From: an uncultured Caulobacterales bacterium
GTDB taxonomy: Bacteria; Pseudomonadota; Alphaproteobacteria; Caulobacterales; Maricaulaceae
Reading direction: 5' to 3'
Length of the DNA stretch: 34,108 bases
Assembly (NCBI GenBank): GCA_937923965.1
Contig: CALDTL010000058.1
Coordinates: 1-34,108, forward strand
Positions within the stretch are counted from its first letter, which is position 1, and the number at the start of each line of letters is the position of its first letter. Below are positions 28,880 through 34,108 of the stretch, in pieces. Under the pieces are notes generated by a model. It saw nothing but the letters and a program-made list of their open reading frames with translations, was not told where the DNA came from and searched no databases. Position numbers and translations under genes: made by a program.

Positions 28880-30247
28880 CTAAAGTTGCCAGCGAAGTCC
28901 GAGAAGCAGTCGCGTTTCGTCAAAATCTGATTGTGCAAGCGCCCCTTTTGAATCGAGCGAACGCCGCGCTATCCGCGCCTCCAGTCCGACATTGGGATTC
29001 AATAGAACCAGCCCAGCTAAGTAAAAATCGTTCCGTTTATCCGAGCGGTCGGCGAAATTGTAATCGTCATCAATAAAATCATAACCAGCCGACAAAATGA
29101 CATTTCTGCGGTATTCATAGTCAGCTCTCAAGCCGATCCGTGTTTGTATCGTGGCGGGGGAAATCAGGAGCTCGGAGGAGCGCGTCCCGCGCTCGCCGGA
29201 CGTTGTCACTGTGATAAGCGGCGTCGCAAACCATTCCAGCTCTGCGTCAAAACCAAATCCGTCAACCGTGTCCAACTCAGATGCAACAAAATCTGTCGTA
29301 AAGTACCCCAGCCCGACTTGGCCACGCACAAGACGGCTCAATTCGAAATCAACACCAACTCGTCCATTAATCGTCTGGCGGTTCCGGTCCTGACCTGTAA
29401 TCGGGAGTTGATCATGGTTCACATCGACATAGGCGACGCGGGCGAAAAAAGCGGTTTCAGGGCTGAACGCGTAGTCGGCACGGGCCGCAATGCTGGCCTG
29501 TGTCTGGTCTCGGAAATCTTGATCAATCTCTGTGCCATCCGGTAGCGCGGCATCTTTATAATTAGTCGTGAGAAACTTGCCATCAGCCGACAATCGGCTT
29601 CGGCCAAATTCGCGCGCCACACCCAGAAAAACATTCGTTTGCCCGTATTCAATTGGATCAACGGAGATTTGGCTGGCCCCAATCGCAGTCCGTCCCTCAA
29701 AAGCACGGCGGTAATCCGCGCCAGCGTCGATGCGAACGGCGCGACTCGCGTCCAGCTGTCCGCTCGCCCCTAGGGCATATCCTGTTGTGGATTCCCCTGA
29801 GTTTTCGAAATATTCCTGATGCAAGATATTGGCAAAAGCATCTATTCGGTTCGTATTCCAATCCGAGGCCACACGAATTGTGGGCTGTAAGGTCAAAACA
29901 CCATCGGCTTCTTCGTCTTGGTCTACCGCAAAAACATTATCTGAATAGGCCAAATAGCTATTCAGGCTCGGACGCCAAATAAATGCACCTCGCCGAAGTC
30001 CCTGGCTTTCATATTCCGGACGCGGGCGATCTTGAACACTAATGTTTCGGTCACGATTAAATGCGGACTGAGCCTGAGCTTCAGTCGGCGTTTGCGCATA
30101 GCTGGGAACTTGAGAAAAGGTGAGCGCAGCAAAGCCAACCACGCCAACCGCGCGAAACACGCGAGCTGTCTGGCAAAAGGGCACGTCCCTATTCGCTTTG
30201 GATTCTACATACATGTCAGGTTGCACCCCTTTGACGTTGTTTTGCAA
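28880..30247 (-). CDS. Outer membrane beta-barrel protein of the polysaccharide locus
   Basis: Signal-peptide-like N-terminus, alternating beta-strand pattern, C-terminal LLLGLRWQL. Confidence 0.82.
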   Translation of the reverse strand: MQNNVKGVQPDMYVESKANRDVPFCQTARVFRAVGVVGFAALTFSQVPSYAQTPTEAQAQSAFNRDRNISVQDRPRPEYESQGLRRGAFIWRPSLNSYLAYSDNVFAVDQDEEADGVLTLQPTIRVASDWNTNRIDAFANILHQEYFENSGESTTGYALGASGQLDASRAVRIDAGADYRRAFEGRTAIGASQISVDPIEYGQTNVFLGVAREFGRSRLSADGKFLTTNYKDAALPDGTEIDQDFRDQTQASIAARADYAFSPETAFFARVAYVDVNHDQLPITGQDRNRQTINGRVGVDFELSRLVRGQVGLGYFTTDFVASELDTVDGFGFDAELEWFATPLITVTTSGERGTRSSELLISPATIQTRIGLRADYEYRRNVILSAGYDFIDDDYNFADRSDKRNDFYLAGLVLLNPNVGLEARIARRSLDSKGALAQSDFDETRLLLGLRWQL

Positions 30248-30281
30248 TTTTCATTCCATTTAAACGGAACTTTGCCTCATT

Positions 30282-30893
30282 TTAGAATAATCGTTCACCA
30301 ATCCTAATTGTGTCACCCGGCTGAACGGGCGTCGTTGCCGTAAGCGAAAACCGCTCCTCCGCAGCCGCGCCAGCGCGTTTTATAAAGACCGATTTCTTGT
30401 TCGCGCGGTAAGTAAAACCACCCGCGGTAGCCACAGCATTAAGAACGGTCATATCTTCAGAATACGGATACTCACCAGAATTTGCGACTTCGCCCAGCAC
30501 AAAGAACGGACGGTAGTTGAGAAGCTCAATATTGACCCTTGGCGCTTTTAGATACCCATCTGCGAGAGCAGCTTCGATATCAGTTTTTAGTTCTATAGGG
30601 CTTTTACCTGTCGCCATTATTTCCCCGATCAACGGTAAAGAGACAGTGCCCGCGCCGCCGACGACAAACTCGCCTGAGAGATTATCCTCTCCAAAGACAT
30701 TTAGACGTAGGCGGTCACCCGTTCCCAATCGATAAACTTCGACTTGGCGCTGTAGGGTTTCATTCGAATAACCTGGGGCAATGCCGCCTGTTGCGCAGCC
30801 CCCCAACATCGGCACAAGGAAACCTGCCCCAATTAGACATGCGAAAATACGATTACGAAAAGTGATAGGTCCTTCGACCTTTGTTGCGCCCAT
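30282..30893 (-). CDS. Polysaccharide export lipoprotein (Wza/GumB-like)
   Basis: Lipobox MLGGCATG; YRLGTGDRLRLNVFGEDNLSGEFVVGGAGTVSLPLIGEI (Poly_export) followed by SLBB-like region. Start chosen at MGATKV rather than 30980, which overlaps the upstream gene. Confidence 0.9.
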   Translation of the reverse strand: MGATKVEGPITFRNRIFACLIGAGFLVPMLGGCATGGIAPGYSNETLQRQVEVYRLGTGDRLRLNVFGEDNLSGEFVVGGAGTVSLPLIGEIMATGKSPIELKTDIEAALADGYLKAPRVNIELLNYRPFFVLGEVANSGEYPYSEDMTVLNAVATAGGFTYRANKKSVFIKRAGAAAEERFSLTATTPVQPGDTIRIGERLF

Positions 30894-30933
30894 TATTTTG
30901 CCCCAAAACGATGTGTCCTTCGCGCCCTCAACC

Positions 30934-31710
30934 TCATGTCGAGATGAATTCCACCTGCTTCCCATGTACCTTAGCACCATTTAATCGGTTTGTGAAGTAG
31001 GCACCTGTGTCGAGGCCGATTCTTCTTCCATCCCAGCTAGGTTCGTCTTGTGGCGTGTGCCCGTGAACGATTATGGCCTCCAATGGTTTTCGGTTACGCA
31101 AGAAAGCCTCACGTATCCAAAGATAGTCATCATCATCCTGAAGTTTCAAAGGCTTATCCGGATTTACACCGGCATGAACGAAAAAGAGCGGCGCAAGATC
31201 ATGATAAGAAGGAAGGTCTTCCAAAAATGCCCGATGTTCTTTTGGAAACTTCTGACTGAAAGATTGCCTGTCTATCTCGAGCTTATCTGGCTCTTGATTT
31301 GGATTCACTTTAACGCCGTATGAAAGCAGTGTTTCGACTCCGCCATGTCGGAGCCAATCCCTGAAAACAGATGGATTATCTAAACTTGAGAGCATGACCG
31401 CCTCATGATTGCCTTTCAGGCATATAACTTCGAGCTCGCTGCTGTCTAACGAAACAAGGGTTGAAATTACACCGCAGGAGTCGGGGCCTCGGTCGACATA
31501 ATCGCCTAAAAACACAATCCGGCCCCTGAGCGGGAAACTAACTTGCGCCTTTGACGCCGCGAAATCCTCCATGATCTTGGACATCAATATATCCAAAAGA
31601 TCCTTACGCCCATGAATATCACCGACGGCGTAGATCACTTCATCAAACGCTGTTAGCGGCCTGTCGCGCAAATTTGTCTTTTGCGATGTCTTTCGGCGGA
31701 ACCGGCGCAT
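30934..31710 (-). CDS. PPP-family metallophosphoesterase (Ser/Thr phosphatase-like)
   Basis: YAVGDIHGRKDLLD, FLGDYVDRGPDS, LKGNHE, FVHAGVNP, VHGHTP motifs. Confidence 0.93.
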   Translation of the reverse strand: MRRFRRKTSQKTNLRDRPLTAFDEVIYAVGDIHGRKDLLDILMSKIMEDFAASKAQVSFPLRGRIVFLGDYVDRGPDSCGVISTLVSLDSSELEVICLKGNHEAVMLSSLDNPSVFRDWLRHGGVETLLSYGVKVNPNQEPDKLEIDRQSFSQKFPKEHRAFLEDLPSYHDLAPLFFVHAGVNPDKPLKLQDDDDYLWIREAFLRNRKPLEAIIVHGHTPQDEPSWDGRRIGLDTGAYFTNRLNGAKVHGKQVEFIST

Positions 31711-31951
31711 ATATGTTGCGCCTCCCGCGCCCTAGAACCGCAGGTCATGCGGCACATTTCTACCCTGTAAACCTATAATGAAAGCAGGCCAAAACGCAAT
31801 AATGGGAAGGCTGGGCGTATATTTAGTTGGGAATTAAGAATTTTTACTTTCCCGAAACGCTGATCGTAGTATGCATGATCACATCAAAGACGGGCTTTTC
31901 ATGCGCGTTCGTTGGGGCGCGACCCAAGGACGAAGAACTTTGGGGCACAGA

Positions 31952-33442
31952 ATGAATACAAACAAAGTCGCCTTGGCGACCGTCATTCACGTATGCGACC
32001 GGCTTTTAAGCCGCATCCTTGATTTTGCCGGGGCCTTAATCGTGGCCCGCATCTTGGCCCCAGAAGCCTTTGGCGTCGTGATGATCGGCGTGTCTGCCCT
32101 CACGATGGCGCGAGGACTAACTGAGTTTCCAGTCGCAAATGCACTCATTCAGAAAAAGAAGGTGGATGAAAGTGACTACGCAACTGTCTTCGCCCTAACG
32201 AATGCCCGGGGTCTTTTGCTGGCGCTTGTCATGGCGGGCGTCGCCGGATTACTCGCCAATATATTTGATGAGCCTGCCGTAATCGCCATTATGTATTGCC
32301 TCGCCATCGCGCCCCTTGCCGAAGGTTTTGGTAGTCCGATGATGGCGAAACATTTGCGGAATATGAATTTTGTTCCTCTTGCAATTGCGAGTTTGGCGGG
32401 CCGACTAGCTGGATTCATTGCAACGGTCGTCATTATTTTATCGACCGGATCAATGTGGGCCTTGATCATTGGGATCGTAACGACACCGATTGTGACCACA
32501 ATTCTGACCTATATTTTAGCCCCCTCCAAGATCAGTTTTTCCCTTGCGCATGGTAAAGAATATTTCGCGTTTTCGAGTTGGATGAGCTTAGCAGGCGGCG
32601 TTTTGATCGCCTATGCGGATGGCGCAAAATTCATTGTTGGAATATTTGTCAGCACGGCTGCATTGGGCATATATACAGTCGGATATAGCCTGGCCAGAAC
32701 GGCAATTTTTGCTCTGGCGGGCCCCACAGTTCAAACATTCTTTGTTGGATTTTCGACGATCAATGATGACCCAGCACGCTTGCGATCCTCCTACCTTAAA
32801 GCGCAGTCAGTGCTCGTCACATTATTCATGCCCGTCGGCATCGGGTTGGTTGTGATTTCGGAGCCATTGATAGAGCTTTTGTTAGGACCCGAATGGTCTG
32901 ACGCAGCGTTCGTTATTGCCTGGCTTGCACCTGGAATGGCCTATTTCGTTGGCGCCGCGCCAGCACAGGCGATGGCGATGGCGGTTAACGAGACCCGTTC
33001 CATGTTCTATCGCAATCTGGCCGTTGTACTCATTAGCTTGCCTCTGCTTATCTATGGCGCAGCCTATCATGGTCTCTTGGGTATCGTCATCGCACGGCTA
33101 ATCGGCTCCGTTGTAAACACATTTGCAGGCTTCGCGCTCATCCAGAAGCTCATTGGATTATCCTTTACCAAGCAAATGATTGCAGGCTGGCGGAGCATGT
33201 TTGCATCGGCTCTGATGCTGATTTTTCACACGTCCCTGATTGCCCCGCTCATCGAGACATCGGGACAACCCGTCCTTGTCCAAAGCAGTGTTTTGCTGGG
33301 GATGATCGCAGTAAACGGGGTCGTTTTCGTGACCGCAATTAGTACGCTCTGGGTTTTGTGCGGCCGGCCCGTAGGTCCAGAAACGGCGCTTGTTGATATG
33401 GTAATGCAGAGAGTTCGCGCGTTTCGGGACCGTGCGTCGTAA
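31952..33442 (+). CDS. Oligosaccharide flippase (Wzx/MOP superfamily)
   Basis: Multi-TM; ILDFAGALIVARILAPEAFGVVMIGVSALTMARGLTEF N-terminus. Track start 31871 possible; MNTNKV at 31952 more likely. Confidence 0.9.
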   Translation: MNTNKVALATVIHVCDRLLSRILDFAGALIVARILAPEAFGVVMIGVSALTMARGLTEFPVANALIQKKKVDESDYATVFALTNARGLLLALVMAGVAGLLANIFDEPAVIAIMYCLAIAPLAEGFGSPMMAKHLRNMNFVPLAIASLAGRLAGFIATVVIILSTGSMWALIIGIVTTPIVTTILTYILAPSKISFSLAHGKEYFAFSSWMSLAGGVLIAYADGAKFIVGIFVSTAALGIYTVGYSLARTAIFALAGPTVQTFFVGFSTINDDPARLRSSYLKAQSVLVTLFMPVGIGLVVISEPLIELLLGPEWSDAAFVIAWLAPGMAYFVGAAPAQAMAMAVNETRSMFYRNLAVVLISLPLLIYGAAYHGLLGIVIARLIGSVVNTFAGFALIQKLIGLSFTKQMIAGWRSMFASALMLIFHTSLIAPLIETSGQPVLVQSSVLLGMIAVNGVVFVTAISTLWVLCGRPVGPETALVDMVMQRVRAFRDRAS

Positions 33443-33518
33443 CCTAAAATCGACGTTAAGGTCGCGTTAATATTTGTATTTCTAAAGTTAAAGTCCGACC
33501 TATCCTTGCTTTTTTGAG

Positions 33519-33624
33519 ACTTAACTGCATAAGTTGAGTGGGAGAGGGCTGCAAACTTAACGCACATGCAAGTGCGAGAAAACCCAAGGCCGCAAAGACG
33601 ACCTAGGGTCCGGGCATTCGCCCG
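33519..33624 (+). ncRNA. Candidate structured leader RNA (four consecutive hairpins)
   Basis: ACTTAACT-GCATA-AGTTGAGT (33519-33539), CGCAC-ATGCAA-GTGCG (33561-33576), GACC-TAG-GGTC (33600-33610), CGGGC-ATTC-GCCCG (33611-33624), then an RBS-like GGGAGAG. Confidence 0.4.
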
Positions 33625-33640
33625 AAACGGGAGAGACTAT

Positions 33641-33880
33641 ATGAATGGAAAGCGCCCACGCCGGACACTGAAAAATAGAGTGACTGGACTTCACATCGCT
33701 ATTCTATTCTCTGCTGCTGTCTGGTTCGGCATTTTTAAATTTATGGGCGCACACTCTATCGCCAAGGGCGTTATCTGGCTCACGCTTGCCGTAATCATCT
33801 TTCTCGAGGGCTACCTCGCTCTCGCTCACGCGCGCAGCAAACCAAAAGCTGACCCACAGATAGATGTCATCGCTGATTAA
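33641..33880 (+). CDS. Small membrane protein (79 aa), two hydrophobic segments
   Basis: MNGKRPRRTLKNRVTGLHIAILFSAAVWFGIFKFMGAHSIAKGVIWLTLAVIIFLEGYLALAHARS...; GGGAGAG upstream. Track start 33566 falls in a hairpin loop. Confidence 0.65.
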   Translation: MNGKRPRRTLKNRVTGLHIAILFSAAVWFGIFKFMGAHSIAKGVIWLTLAVIIFLEGYLALAHARSKPKADPQIDVIAD

Positions 33881-34048
33881 TTAAAAAATAAATTTCTATA
33901 GCCCCTAAAAGCAACGACGCCCTCTAACCTTCCTCTGAAGGACGGCAAGAAGGCGCCGCACCGAAGAACTGCGTTTTACATGTCAGGGGGCATAACTGAC
34001 GTGCAACAGACGCTCCGGCTAGCTAACAATAATCCCGCCTCAAGGGCT

Positions 34049-34108
34049 TTAAAACAGGAAGTCGTCAGCAGTTAGGTCACTTATGTCGTCCAAACCCTCA
34101 AAGGTAAT
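34049..34108 (-). CDS. C-terminus of a truncated ORF, probable type-I-secreted (RTX-type) protein
   Basis: Minus-strand translation from the window edge: ITFEGLDDISDLTADDFLF*, resembling the acidic ends of calcium-binding T1SS substrates. Confidence 0.5.
   Translation of the reverse strand: MTFEGLDDISDLTADDFLF

Noticed and set aside
33561-33640. Direct call of a c-di-GMP-I (GEMM) riboswitch
   Set aside because: Only the GCAAAG core is similar; P2/P3 spacing and receptor motifs do not fit, so reported only as an unassigned structured leader.
1-34108. CRISPR arrays, rRNA genes, complete tRNA genes
   Set aside because: No regularly spaced repeats, rRNA signatures or full cloverleaf seen; the only T-arm-like sequence (15324-15335) has no surrounding tRNA.

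Overview
The window looks like alphaproteobacterial chromosome and has three parts. (1) ~0-5.7 kb: a mobilization module with a repeat- and hairpin-rich leader, an unrecognised membrane protein, an AlpA-like HTH protein, two small accessory genes and a MobF/TrwC-type relaxase-helicase. No coupling protein or T4SS is seen. (2) ~6-15.4 kb: a TonB-dependent receptor, an internally duplicated lipoprotein and a TPR protein, with PhoB-box-like sites upstream of the last two. Next to these are an intact IS1182-like element and a P4-type tyrosine integrase. (3) ~15.7-33.4 kb: a Wzx/Wzy-type polysaccharide locus. It has a + strand cassette (sulfotransferase, hexapeptide acyltransferase, ACP, SDR, AMP-ligase, hotdog thioesterase) that converges with no gap on a long - strand operon (Wza-like export protein, OM barrel, BY-kinase, glycosyltransferases, Wzy, AT3/SGNH acyltransferase, PPP phosphatase); the flippase is separate on +. 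The right edge has a structured leader before a small membrane protein and the C-terminus of a protein that looks type-I-secreted. The candidate new biology is the carrier-protein acyl/sulfo decoration cassette. Secondary candidates are the Pho-box-linked TBDR/lipoprotein/TPR group, a 40-aa membrane protein missing from the ORF track, and the leader RNA near 33.5 kb. No tRNA, rRNA or CRISPR array was recognised. All family calls come from motif reading, not searches.
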